Of a DNA stretch of 21,813 bases, positions 8,556 to 16,325 are shown piece by piece (position 1 is the stretch's first letter; each line of letters begins with the position of its first letter). The position numbers and the translations under genes are program-made. The DNA is taken from contig JAEZKZ010000034.1 in assembly GCA_023415305.1 (NCBI GenBank), positions 1 through 21,813 of the forward strand, in the 5' to 3' direction. The stretch comes from Bacillota bacterium (lineage in GTDB: Bacteria > Bacillota > Clostridia > Acetivibrionales > DSM-1351). The notes under the pieces were generated by a model. That model worked only from the letters and a program-made list of their open reading frames with translations. It was not told where the DNA came from and made no database searches.

Positions 8556-9929
8556 TTAATCCTTGATAACTGCACCTTGCTCAATCAGAGTATTCCTAAG
8601 ATTAACTATATCCACATTTTCGGGACACACACCACTTTTAAGTGCTATTGCAGCAGCTGTGCCTGCCGCTTGCCCCATGGCTATGCATGCAGGCATAACT
8701 CGATAGCTTGCCGCGGCCTCCGAGGAACCACATATGCTGCGCCCTGCAACCAGCATATTGTCACAGCCCTCAGGAACCAGACAGCGGTAGGGTATGGTGT
8801 AGTATTTATCAACACAGGTAAATGTAACGCCACCCCCGGTTGAATTGTGTACATCAATGGCATATCCAAAGGTACATATTGCATCAGCGAAATGCTTACG
8901 TGATAGAATATCCTCTGCCGTAAGCTCGTATTTTCCTACAATATGTCTTGTTTCACGAACTCCCAGTGCGGTTGCTACCTGGATCAGTTGAACATTCTCG
9001 CAGCCGGGAAGGTATTTTTTCATAAATGCAACAACTTCCTGCACCTGACGTCTGCCTTCTATAAGAGCTTTAGTTATATCTGAAGTCTTTGTCGCATCAA
9101 TATGTGCTATGCGAGTGGTATTAATTTTCCATCTTCCTGGTATATTCTGCTCATAATTACCCAACTCATTGCGCTCAATAGTCCAGTCTCCGTTCTGCTT
9201 GGCTTGGGCTACATACTGTGCAAAACAATTGGCAATGTGGTTGTCCAGATTGGATTTGTTGGCTTCAAGCTCACCCAGGAATTTATCACGGTCAATATTA
9301 CCAACTTCAAAGAAAAGAGTGGTAGGTTGCATAACACCGGTTTCCTTTTTGCCGAGCCATGTGGGAACCCCTGCAAAATAGGCCACGTCTGCATCACCGG
9401 TGCAGTCTATGTATAACTTTGCACGAACTGCTGCAATACCTTCCTTCATATTGACAATTACATAATCTATTTTTCCGTTATTAGTTATGCAATCAGTGAC
9501 CTGTACATTGAAGAGTACTTGTGCACCCGATTCCTCAAGCATTTCTTCCATTACAACTGCGAGGACTTCGGACTGATATGGAGTAACATGTCTATGGCTT
9601 GACAGATAGTATGAGGAATAAGAAGTCATACCTTCCACCTTGGAAGGATGAATAGCACCACCCCGGGCCTCGGTCCGTAAACAGAGTTCATCAAAAATAC
9701 CCTTTACTAATTGCTCCTCGGCATCATTATCATAGCAGGTCATAAATGGACCCACAAGACCTGCTGTGGCCATACCACCAAGCATGCTCAAACGCTCAAT
9801 TAAAAGGGTATCAGCTCCATTACGTGCTGCAGCAACTGCTGCCCCGAAGCCGGCAGTGCCCCCGCCTATAACAAGGACATCTGTCTCCATTACGGTCTTG
9901 ATGGTTTTTGTGTATTGAATTTCAATCAT
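8556..9929 (-). CDS. FAD-dependent oxidoreductase (FAD_oxidored type), paralog A, first gene of the minus operon
   Basis: A 457-residue cytosolic flavoprotein. The FAD motif is VLVIGGGTAGFGAAVAAARNG, followed by the acidic strand-2 end LLIER. Later landmarks are YIDCTGDADVAYFAG, MQPTTLFFEVGNID, KINTTR, LGVRETRHIVG, YAIDVHNSTGGG and VAGRSICG...MGQAAG. It belongs to the same subtype as the interrupted gene at 17999-19372: both have GLVGPFMTxYD just after the FAD motif and GGAIHPS near residue 95. GGGAGG lies 6 bases before the start. It is the first gene transcribed from the divergent control region, with a likely promoter at 10097-10124. The reaction is unknown; PF12831 members resemble the flavin domains of fumarate reductase-like enzymes. 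Confidence 0.9.
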   Translation of the reverse strand: MIEIQYTKTIKTVMETDVLVIGGGTAGFGAAVAAARNGADTLLIERLSMLGGMATAGLVGPFMTCYDNDAEEQLVKGIFDELCLRTEARGGAIHPSKVEGMTSYSSYYLSSHRHVTPYQSEVLAVVMEEMLEESGAQVLFNVQVTDCITNNGKIDYVIVNMKEGIAAVRAKLYIDCTGDADVAYFAGVPTWLGKKETGVMQPTTLFFEVGNIDRDKFLGELEANKSNLDNHIANCFAQYVAQAKQNGDWTIERNELGNYEQNIPGRWKINTTRIAHIDATKTSDITKALIEGRRQVQEVVAFMKKYLPGCENVQLIQVATALGVRETRHIVGKYELTAEDILSRKHFADAICTFGYAIDVHNSTGGGVTFTCVDKYYTIPYRCLVPEGCDNMLVAGRSICGSSEAAASYRVMPACIAMGQAAGTAAAIALKSGVCPENVDIVNLRNTLIEQGAVIKD

Positions 9930-9990
9930 AATATCCTCCCAATAATTTGAAATATTTATGTTAACAAATTAAACAATAATTTACATTTAC

Positions 9991-10025
9991 TGAAAGCAGA
10001 ATTAATATAGTGAAAGCAAGATTAA
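9991..10025 (+). promoter_or_regulatory. Tandem 15-base direct repeats, candidate YesN operator
   Basis: TGAAAGCAGAATTAA (9991-10005) and TGAAAGCAAGATTAA (10011-10025) agree at 13 of 15 bases and start 20 bases apart, about two helical turns. AraC-type regulators commonly bind tandem direct repeats about 20-21 bases apart, and the adjacent gene encodes such a regulator. The pair lies 60-100 bases upstream of paralog A, downstream of the likely promoter. Binding by YesN is inference. Confidence 0.5.
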
Positions 10026-10096
10026 AGGCTTTAAGTATGGAGGATTATCCTTCTTATCAATAGATAAATTGATGAAAAGGCCAGCTTTTTACTTTA

Positions 10097-10124
10097 AATA
10101 TAGCACTTAATGCTTTCAAGTCAA
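10097..10124 (-). promoter_or_regulatory. Probable promoter of the minus-strand operon with an embedded TGAAAGCA element
   Basis: Read on the minus strand, TTGACT (10124-10119) is followed after 16 bases by TATATT (10102-10097). Each box matches the sigma-A consensus at 5 of 6 positions. The spacer begins with TGAAAGCATTAA, an inverted copy of the repeats at 9991-10025. A start near base 10090 would give a 5' leader of about 160 bases before paralog A. The 16-base spacing is slightly short, which would fit an activator-assisted promoter (inference). Confidence 0.55.
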
Positions 10125-10221
10125 CAGAACAGAAAAATGAGTGAAAGATAGTTATAGTTTTCAAACAAATAGTACATTACATTATATATTATACTTATTT
10201 ATTTTATGTTAATATAAAAAC

Positions 10222-10251
10222 TTGTTGGGTTGTAAACTTCTATGGTATACT
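10222..10251 (+). promoter_or_regulatory. Candidate promoter for the two-component genes
   Basis: TATACT (10246-10251) is a good -10 box. TTGTTG (10222-10227) lies 18 bases before it but matches the -35 consensus only at TTG. Transcription from here would carry a leader of about 240 bases to the response-regulator start at 10499. That leader is AT-rich with only weak inverted repeats (for example around 10386-10406), and I see no recognisable riboswitch. Confidence 0.35.
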
Positions 10252-10498
10252 TGGCACATAGAGTGCTTTAGTACATTTGATATATATATTAGGGATATTC
10301 AGGTGCCTATACAATTTTAAGTAAACAAATAAATTCCAAATCATCGCATGTATGCATCAAGCAAAGTATGGTTTCTATTATAACTATCCCATTTCAGGGA
10401 ATAGGATTTATATAGAATAAGCAAATAAATAAAAAACTCTTTACGAAATATAAATGATGTAAACCTAAATATTAGATATTTTCAGGCGAGGGGAAATT

Positions 10499-12118
10499 AT
10501 GTATAAAGCTATTATTGTTGATGATGAAGATTTGGTACGCCAAGGCTTAAGAAAACACTTTGATTGGAGTGCTCACAATATTGAGATAGTTGCCGACCTT
10601 TCTGATGGTCAGAAGGCATTTCAGTTTGTAAAGGATAATCGCATCGATTTGGTGCTTACTGATGTCCTCATGCCATACATGGATGGGATAACCTTGGCAA
10701 AGAATTTGCGAGAGATTTATCCGGATATAAAGATAATATTTATTAGTGGACATGATGATGTGATTTACCTGAAAAAGGCCCTTAAAGTCGAGGCTGTGGA
10801 CTATATTCTAAAGTCTGTTGATTTGGACGAGCTTGAAGAAACGGTTAGCCGTGTTGTCAATACTATGAATACCGAGAATCAGAGTAAAAAAAACCTGGCT
10901 GATATGGAAAATCTCTTGAACCAGAGCTTTCCACTGTTACAGGAGCGTTTTTTTATCACAATGATTCGAGATGATCTCGAAAATCCTCTTATACTGAAGG
11001 AACGTATAAATTTTTTGAATATTCCGCTGAATGATGAAATGCCATACTGCGTACTGGTAGTTCAGGTACAGCGTGTCTACAGCACTTTTCATGTCTTGTC
11101 GGAACGTGAACGTCAGCTGCTGTCTCTCCAGATAAAAAACGAATGTACAGAAGTTTGTAAGCAGCATAGTGATACCATTTGCTTTGAAAATAAACAGGGT
11201 GAATATGTAATGATACTATCCCTATCAGAAGAAGAATATGAAGAAACTCTTCTTGAAGTTTCTGAAAATCTGAACAAGCGTCTCAGGGATGGTATGAATT
11301 TACCTGTATCTATTGGTATTAGTGACAGATTTAAGGGACTTGAAAATATAAAAACATCCTACGAGAATGCATCCAATGCCATAAGCAAAAGATACTTGCT
11401 TGATGATGCACTGGCTATTTCCGTTGATAAATATGAAATGGACGAGAGTCTTAAGGAATTTAAAGAAAATGCTGAAAAAAATCTGCAGGAATGCTTGAGC
11501 AGCGGAAACGCTGAGCAGGTATCAATAGTACTTGAAGAGCTTTTTACTATTATTAGAGAAAAGTTTCATCTGGATGAAGAGCAGAATTTAATGATTTTTT
11601 TACTTCTTCTTCCTACTCAAATCGTAACAGACATAAAAATAAACAAAAAAAGCAATTATTCAAATCAGCGGAGGATTTTAGATAAATTCCTGTGCTGTGC
11701 GGATTTTGTTGAGCAGTGTCTTCTGATTAAAAAACTTTATATTGAGGTAGCAAGCCTCATGAGCAGCATGAGCAAAACATATTCCCATTCAATTATCAAT
11801 CAGGTGCGTAAAACTATTGATGAACGCTATAAGGAACAAATATCCATAACTACGTTAGCAAAGGATGTCTTTTTGACACCCACATATTTGTGCGTTTTGT
11901 TTAAACAGGTTACAGGAACTACAATAAATGATTATTTAACGCTGACACGACTTGAGAGAGCAAAAAAACTTTTGTCAGATCCGTACATTAAACTTTATGA
12001 TGTATGTTATGAGGTCGGCTATTTATCTCCAAGTTATTTTTCTCGTTTATTTAAGAAATATACGGGAATCTCGCCAAGCGAATACAGGAATATTGCAATT
12101 TCATCATCAGAGCAGTAG
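10499..12118 (+). CDS. YesN-type response regulator with AraC-family DNA-binding domain
   Basis: A 539-residue protein. Residues 1-120 form a CheY-like receiver: acidic pocket IIVDDED, phospho-acceptor D55 in LVLTDVLMPYMDG, S83 in FISGHDD and conserved K105 in DYILKSVD. Residues ~140-420 are a middle region including a degenerate segment (LPVSIGISDRFKG...SYENASNA) like that of other YesN proteins. The C-terminal ~100 residues carry two AraC-type helix-turn-helix units (ISITTLAKDVFLTPTYLCVLFK and DVCYEVGYLSPSYFSRLFKKYTG, then ISPSEYR). GAGGGG precedes the ATG by 5 bases. It lies 44 bases upstream of its partner kinase gene and is divergent from the minus operon. YesN proteins normally activate adjacent sugar-uptake operons, so the two FAD/epimerase/transporter arms are the natural targets. 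Confidence 0.95.
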   Translation: MYKAIIVDDEDLVRQGLRKHFDWSAHNIEIVADLSDGQKAFQFVKDNRIDLVLTDVLMPYMDGITLAKNLREIYPDIKIIFISGHDDVIYLKKALKVEAVDYILKSVDLDELEETVSRVVNTMNTENQSKKNLADMENLLNQSFPLLQERFFITMIRDDLENPLILKERINFLNIPLNDEMPYCVLVVQVQRVYSTFHVLSERERQLLSLQIKNECTEVCKQHSDTICFENKQGEYVMILSLSEEEYEETLLEVSENLNKRLRDGMNLPVSIGISDRFKGLENIKTSYENASNAISKRYLLDDALAISVDKYEMDESLKEFKENAEKNLQECLSSGNAEQVSIVLEELFTIIREKFHLDEEQNLMIFLLLLPTQIVTDIKINKKSNYSNQRRILDKFLCCADFVEQCLLIKKLYIEVASLMSSMSKTYSHSIINQVRKTIDERYKEQISITTLAKDVFLTPTYLCVLFKQVTGTTINDYLTLTRLERAKKLLSDPYIKLYDVCYEVGYLSPSYFSRLFKKYTGISPSEYRNIAISSSEQ

Positions 12119-12162
12119 TTTAGATTTTTGCATAAGAATCGGTATATAGAAAGGAAATGTCT

Positions 12163-13971
12163 ATGAATCGAATTAAGTTGCGCGAGAGAATTTCCCGTAG
12201 AATTATTTATAGTAATATGCGCTTATCAAAAAGAGCAATAGCTCTTTTTGCTTTTAGCGTAATTATACCGCTTACACTTATTGTATATTTTTATTCGGTT
12301 CATTCAGCTAATATCATCGAGAATGAACTTTCGAACAATATGCAATTAGCGGTCAGGCAAATAAAAAACAATTTGGATTACCGTTTTGAACAAATTTCTG
12401 AGAGTTCTCTTTCTATTCTTAGTACAGCATATCCTTATATCAGAAGTGGAAGTACAGACATTGAAACACAATTGGCTGAGTATAATGAGCTGAAATCCCT
12501 GGTTTCAGCCTATGAAGGAAAGCACATGATCAGTAAAGTGCGTTTATATGTACCGGCCGGTAAAATTTATGCAAATCAGCAGGAAACCTTCTATTCTCTC
12601 CCGGAGCTTACCGAGCAAACCGATCAAACATACAAACGGGGTGTTGTCTGGCTTAAAACCTATGGGGCACGAATTTATGAGGGAAGAGGTTTAACAAATA
12701 TTATATCCTGTCGAATGACCATTTCCAGTAAAACCAATTATGATGAAATTGCAAGTGTACTACAACTGGATATTGAAGAAACTAAGCTTAGCAGAATATT
12801 TTCAGCGGGTATCAGCAGTGCCGAGGAGATTTACCTTGTAGATTCAAACGGAGTTATAATATCCCATCCGGATTCAGCCTTAATATATACAAAAGGACTT
12901 TCTGAAGCTGAACTCAGTACTGTATTGATGAGTAAAACTGGGCATATGAGCGGAAGCATGAGCCAAAATGCTGATCTTGTGGCGTTTTCAAAATTGAGTG
13001 CGGTAGATTGGTACCTTGTTATGAGACTACCTGCATCTGCAGTGTACGGGTCCGATGTTTTTTCCTTTGATGTTATGCGTGCTTTGCTGATTATAGCTGT
13101 TGTTATAATTTTCGTAATCTCTCTAATAATAATTTACTCCAGTATTATTGAGAATACAGTAAAACGAATTAATACAGCTATCATGGTATTAAATAATGAC
13201 GGTATAGACCAAGTTGATAATATTGCAACACAAAAACTAAAAAACAATAAATCACTTGCGTTATTGGAAAATAACGCAAATCACTTGGTGGTTACTATCA
13301 AAAGGCTGATGGAGGAATCTTATGAAGCTAAATTGAAGGCCCGTGATTATCAATTAAAAGCTTTACAGGCACAAATAAATCCTCATTTTCTTTACAATAC
13401 TTTGGATGCCATTAAATGGATGATATTGGAGGATCGTAAGAAAGACAGTATATGGATGATCAATGCATTCTCAAAATATTTTCGATTGAGTTTAAGTAAA
13501 GGGAGAGAAGTTGTTTCTCTACAGGATGAATTAGAACTGATTCAAGCTTATATTGGAATTATGCAAAAAAGGTTCAGTAATATTTCTACCATAGATATAA
13601 AAATAGAAGATAATCTTATGGATTGTCTTATTCCAAAATTATCTCTGCAGCCCTTAGTAGAAAATGCACTTAACCACGGCATTCTGCACAAACCAGATAG
13701 TGACGACGGTCGGCTTGCTATTACCGCTAAAGAGGAAAATGATAAATTAGTAATCATTATAAAAGATAACGGCAACGGAATGGACCAAGAGCAGCTGAAA
13801 AGTATCTTAAGCCAGGAAACTTCCACTACAAAGGGCTATGGCCTAGGAAATGTTGATGAAAGGCTTAAGCTATTTGGAGGGGATGATTGTGGTTTGGCAA
13901 TAAGCTCGGAATTAAATATAGGTACAACTGTTACCTTATCATTGCCTTTGAAATATAAAAACAAGGAGTAG
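12163..13971 (+). CDS. YesM-type sensor histidine kinase
   Basis: A 602-residue membrane kinase. It has a transmembrane segment near residues 25-46, an extracellular sensing region of about 255 residues (probably a Cache-type fold, with LVDSNGVIISHPD a typical strand pair), and a second transmembrane segment near 304-328. A coiled linker leads into a His_kinase (PF06580) domain with the phospho-acceptor in QINPHFLYNTLDAIKWMI (about H408). The HATPase follows with LVENALNHGI, DNGNGM and GYGLGNVDERLKLFGG. I prefer ATG 12163 because AAGG at 12151-12154 is 8 bases upstream; an in-frame ATG at 12157 is only 2 bases from that site. A hairpin follows at 14045-14097. It would sense an external solute and phosphorylate the YesN partner encoded just upstream. 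Confidence 0.94.
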   Translation: MNRIKLRERISRRIIYSNMRLSKRAIALFAFSVIIPLTLIVYFYSVHSANIIENELSNNMQLAVRQIKNNLDYRFEQISESSLSILSTAYPYIRSGSTDIETQLAEYNELKSLVSAYEGKHMISKVRLYVPAGKIYANQQETFYSLPELTEQTDQTYKRGVVWLKTYGARIYEGRGLTNIISCRMTISSKTNYDEIASVLQLDIEETKLSRIFSAGISSAEEIYLVDSNGVIISHPDSALIYTKGLSEAELSTVLMSKTGHMSGSMSQNADLVAFSKLSAVDWYLVMRLPASAVYGSDVFSFDVMRALLIIAVVIIFVISLIIIYSSIIENTVKRINTAIMVLNNDGIDQVDNIATQKLKNNKSLALLENNANHLVVTIKRLMEESYEAKLKARDYQLKALQAQINPHFLYNTLDAIKWMILEDRKKDSIWMINAFSKYFRLSLSKGREVVSLQDELELIQAYIGIMQKRFSNISTIDIKIEDNLMDCLIPKLSLQPLVENALNHGILHKPDSDDGRLAITAKEENDKLVIIIKDNGNGMDQEQLKSILSQETSTTKGYGLGNVDERLKLFGGDDCGLAISSELNIGTTVTLSLPLKYKNKE

Positions 13972-14044
13972 GTAGGTATGTATCTGGCAACTTTACTATA
14001 AATCGTAATTTAATAATTTTTATGTAAACATTAGGTAAGATGAG

Positions 14045-14097
14045 AGAGGCTGTTAGAAAGCCATATTTGTGGTTTATTCTAACAGCCTCTATTTCTA
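14045..14097 (+). terminator. Hairpin terminator after the two-component genes
   Basis: AGAGGCTGTTAGAA (14045-14058) pairs perfectly with TTCTAACAGCCTCT (14077-14090), and AAGCCA/TGGTTT can extend the stem inside. The tail ATTTCT is a poor U-tract, so termination may be partial. It separates the kinase gene from the transporter operon. Confidence 0.7.
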
Positions 14098-14367
14098 AAT
14101 GGTATCTATATAAATCGACTTTTTTAGTTAGATTTCTATAAATTCTGATGCGAAATTAGCAAAATTTTATGCAAAAATAACAGTTTTGGATAAGAAATCA
14201 GAAGATTGAGTCATTCAACTTATAATGTTTGTATGCTAATATTAATACAAAGATTGAACACAATCTTAAATTGAAAGCTTTCAAAGTCTATTTTTTTCAC
14301 ACTTAATTTTTAAAATGTAATATTATGTAAAGCTTCTACTGACTGGTGATCTCGGAGGAATAATGCT
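14098..14367 (+). promoter_or_regulatory. Upstream control region of the transporter/FAD operon with a 14-base perfect palindrome
   Basis: The 396-base gap 13972-14367 holds the terminator above and this AT-rich leader. TTGAAAGCTTTCAA at 14271-14284 is a perfect palindrome made of two TGAAAGC half-sites, the same core as in the opposite control region. Just before it AAGATTG/CAATCTT (14250-14267) forms a second inverted repeat with a 4-base spacer. TATAAT occurs at 14221-14226 but has no good -35 box, as expected if an activator is needed. The palindrome lacks the central CG of a catabolite-responsive (cre) site. Confidence 0.45.
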
Positions 14368-15336
14368 ATGAAAATGTTTGCTTCAAAATCAAAAGCAATA
14401 AACGAAATAAAGCCGCATTCTAAATTGGGAGCATATATGAGAGAGCATTATCTCATGTATTTAATGTTGCTCCCCGGACTGTTCTTTTTGATAGTCTATA
14501 AGTTTTTGCCGCTATATGGTATTACAATAGCGTTTAAGGATTACAGTATTTTTGCAGGTAATAATCCGTTAGATGCGGTTGCAAAAAGCGAATGGGTGGG
14601 ATTGCAGCATTTTGAGCGATTATTCGCAAGTTCATCGTTTATCAAAGTCCTTTTAAATACTTTGATCATTAACGCATATAAGATTTTGTTCCTATTCCCA
14701 ATTCCAATAATATGTGCGATTTTACTAAATGAAATCCGTAATAAAGTTTATCGTAAGCTGGCGCAGACCGCAATATATATTCCATATTTCTTTTCCTGGG
14801 TTGTTACGTTTGGTATTTTTTATTCGTTACTAGGGACGTATGGAATTGTAAACACAGGGTTGGCTGCGTTTGGCTTTGAAAGAATCAGTTTTTTCTCAGA
14901 TACTAATGTATTCCGTGGACTGTTGGTATTTACTGAGGGCTGGAAAGAAATCGGATGGAATACAGTTATTTACTTGGCAGCTATCACAGGTATTGATACC
15001 TCCCTCTATGAGGCAGCCCGAGTTGATGGCGCTTCAAAATTACGCCAAATATGGCATATAACCTTAACAGGGATGGCATCTACCATCGTTCTTATGTTGA
15101 TTTTAAAGGTAGGATATATTCTGGATACAGGCTTTGAACAGATTCTTGTATTCTATAATGCAACAGTTTACGATGTAGCCGATGTAATCCAAACCTACGT
15201 TTACCGTATGGGTCTTGGTCAATCAGATTTTGCCTTGGGTACTGCACTCGGTTTATTTAATTCAGTTGTAGCATTTATCTTAATTGTTGGTGCAAATTCT
15301 GTTAGCAAGAAGTTACTTCATAAGAGTATTTGGTAA
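14368..15336 (+). CDS. ABC transporter permease, LplB family (carbohydrate uptake, CUT1)
   Basis: A 322-residue integral membrane protein with about six transmembrane segments. The first is LMYLMLLPGLFFLIVYKFLPLYGI, the usual start of LplB/YtcP-partner permeases. The ATPase-contact EAA loop is YEAARVDGASKLRQIWHITL, near residues 213-232. GGAGG at 14354-14358 lies 9 bases before the ATG. It is the first gene of the operon with the second permease and binding protein genes, and together they would form a sugar, oligosaccharide or polyol importer. No ATPase gene is present; CUT1 systems of this type often use a shared MsmX-like ATPase encoded elsewhere. The substrate is unknown. Confidence 0.94.
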   Translation: MKMFASKSKAINEIKPHSKLGAYMREHYLMYLMLLPGLFFLIVYKFLPLYGITIAFKDYSIFAGNNPLDAVAKSEWVGLQHFERLFASSSFIKVLLNTLIINAYKILFLFPIPIICAILLNEIRNKVYRKLAQTAIYIPYFFSWVVTFGIFYSLLGTYGIVNTGLAAFGFERISFFSDTNVFRGLLVFTEGWKEIGWNTVIYLAAITGIDTSLYEAARVDGASKLRQIWHITLTGMASTIVLMLILKVGYILDTGFEQILVFYNATVYDVADVIQTYVYRMGLGQSDFALGTALGLFNSVVAFILIVGANSVSKKLLHKSIW

Positions 15337-15370
15337 TTTGAATAAAAGAATCGTGTCAGAGGTGAAAACT

Positions 15371-16267
15371 ATGTTTATGAAGAAAAATGAAACGGGCATC
15401 CCGCTGGAAGCAAGCGAGAAGATAATGATGGTAATTTCCTACATTGTCATGACTATACTTGCGCTGTGTGCCATCCTTCCTATTTTGCATGTACTATCAA
15501 AGTCATTCAGTAGTGCAGCTGCAGTTACATCGGGTTCTGTATTATTTTGGCCTGTTGATATACAGTTTGAAACAATGAAATATGTTCTTAAAGAGACTAC
15601 CTTTTTACATTCTCTAAAAAACACCATAATTGTTACAGTTGTGGGCACAATCATCAGTATGGTAGTAACAATTACAACTGCGTACCCGCTATCCAAGCCT
15701 GCATTTAAGGGTCGCAAGGTCTTTATAATGCTATACATTATCAGTATGGTGTTCTTTGGTGGAATAGTTCCTGCATATATGGTGGTTCGTACCCTGGGAA
15801 TTATGGATACCTTTGCAGCGTTGATACTCCCATTCTTTATAGTCCACTTTAATATGTTCATTGTTAAAAATTATTTTGAAGGCTTGCCGGAAAGTATTGA
15901 AGAATCAGCAAAAATTGATGGTGCCAGTGATATAAGAATATTGGTATCCATTGTATGTCCAATGTCTACACCTGTATTGGCGACAGTATCTTTGTTGTAT
16001 GCTGTTAACTATTGGAATAACTATTTTCATGCTGTTATGTACACCAATAGTACTGAAATGCAGACCTTGCAGCTATTTACCTATAATACTATCAGCAATA
16101 CTCAGACAATTGTTGAACGTCTTGTGGCAGGTAATTACGCTAATGTTTCCATTGACGGAATTATCGCAGCAGTAGTTGTTCTTTCATTAATTCCTATCGT
16201 TGCATTATACCCATTTGTTCAGAGATATATGGTTCAGGGTATTACAATCGGCTCAGTTAAGGGCTGA
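15371..16267 (+). CDS. ABC transporter permease, YtcP/LplC family (carbohydrate uptake, CUT1)
   Basis: A 298-residue permease with about six transmembrane segments and the EAA-type loop IEESAKIDGASDIRILVSIVCP. The C-terminus QRYMVQGITIGSVKG is the family's standard ending. I chose ATG 15371 because AGAGGTG lies just upstream with 6-base spacing. A longer in-frame reading from 15284 would overlap the first permease and lacks a ribosome binding site. It pairs with the LplB-type permease, 34 bases downstream of it. Confidence 0.94.
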   Translation: MFMKKNETGIPLEASEKIMMVISYIVMTILALCAILPILHVLSKSFSSAAAVTSGSVLFWPVDIQFETMKYVLKETTFLHSLKNTIIVTVVGTIISMVVTITTAYPLSKPAFKGRKVFIMLYIISMVFFGGIVPAYMVVRTLGIMDTFAALILPFFIVHFNMFIVKNYFEGLPESIEESAKIDGASDIRILVSIVCPMSTPVLATVSLLYAVNYWNNYFHAVMYTNSTEMQTLQLFTYNTISNTQTIVERLVAGNYANVSIDGIIAAVVVLSLIPIVALYPFVQRYMVQGITIGSVKG

Positions 16268-16280
16268 TAAAAAAATGTAA

Positions 16281-16300
16281 TTTATCGGGAAGCCGATAAA
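16281..16300 (+). promoter_or_regulatory. Small intercistronic hairpin before the binding-protein gene
   Basis: TTTATCGG (16281-16288) and CCGATAAA (16293-16300) pair perfectly around GAAG. There is no T-run, so it is not a normal terminator. It lies between the permease stop and the ribosome binding site of the binding-protein gene. It could protect the 5' end of a processed mRNA encoding the more abundant binding protein (inference). Confidence 0.5.
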
Positions 16301-16325
16301 AATAAATAAAAAAGGAAGGGAAATT

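Noticed and set aside
10252..10498. Riboswitch in the long leader of the response-regulator gene
   Set aside because: Only weak, short inverted repeats are visible and no known aptamer core could be recognised.
14271..14284. Catabolite-responsive element (cre)
   Set aside because: It resembles cre but lacks the central CG and is two bases shorter than the symmetric cre form, so I treat it as a different operator.
15439..15861. 140-residue minus-strand open frame inside the second permease gene
   Set aside because: Mirror frame of transmembrane-coding sequence; no start signal.
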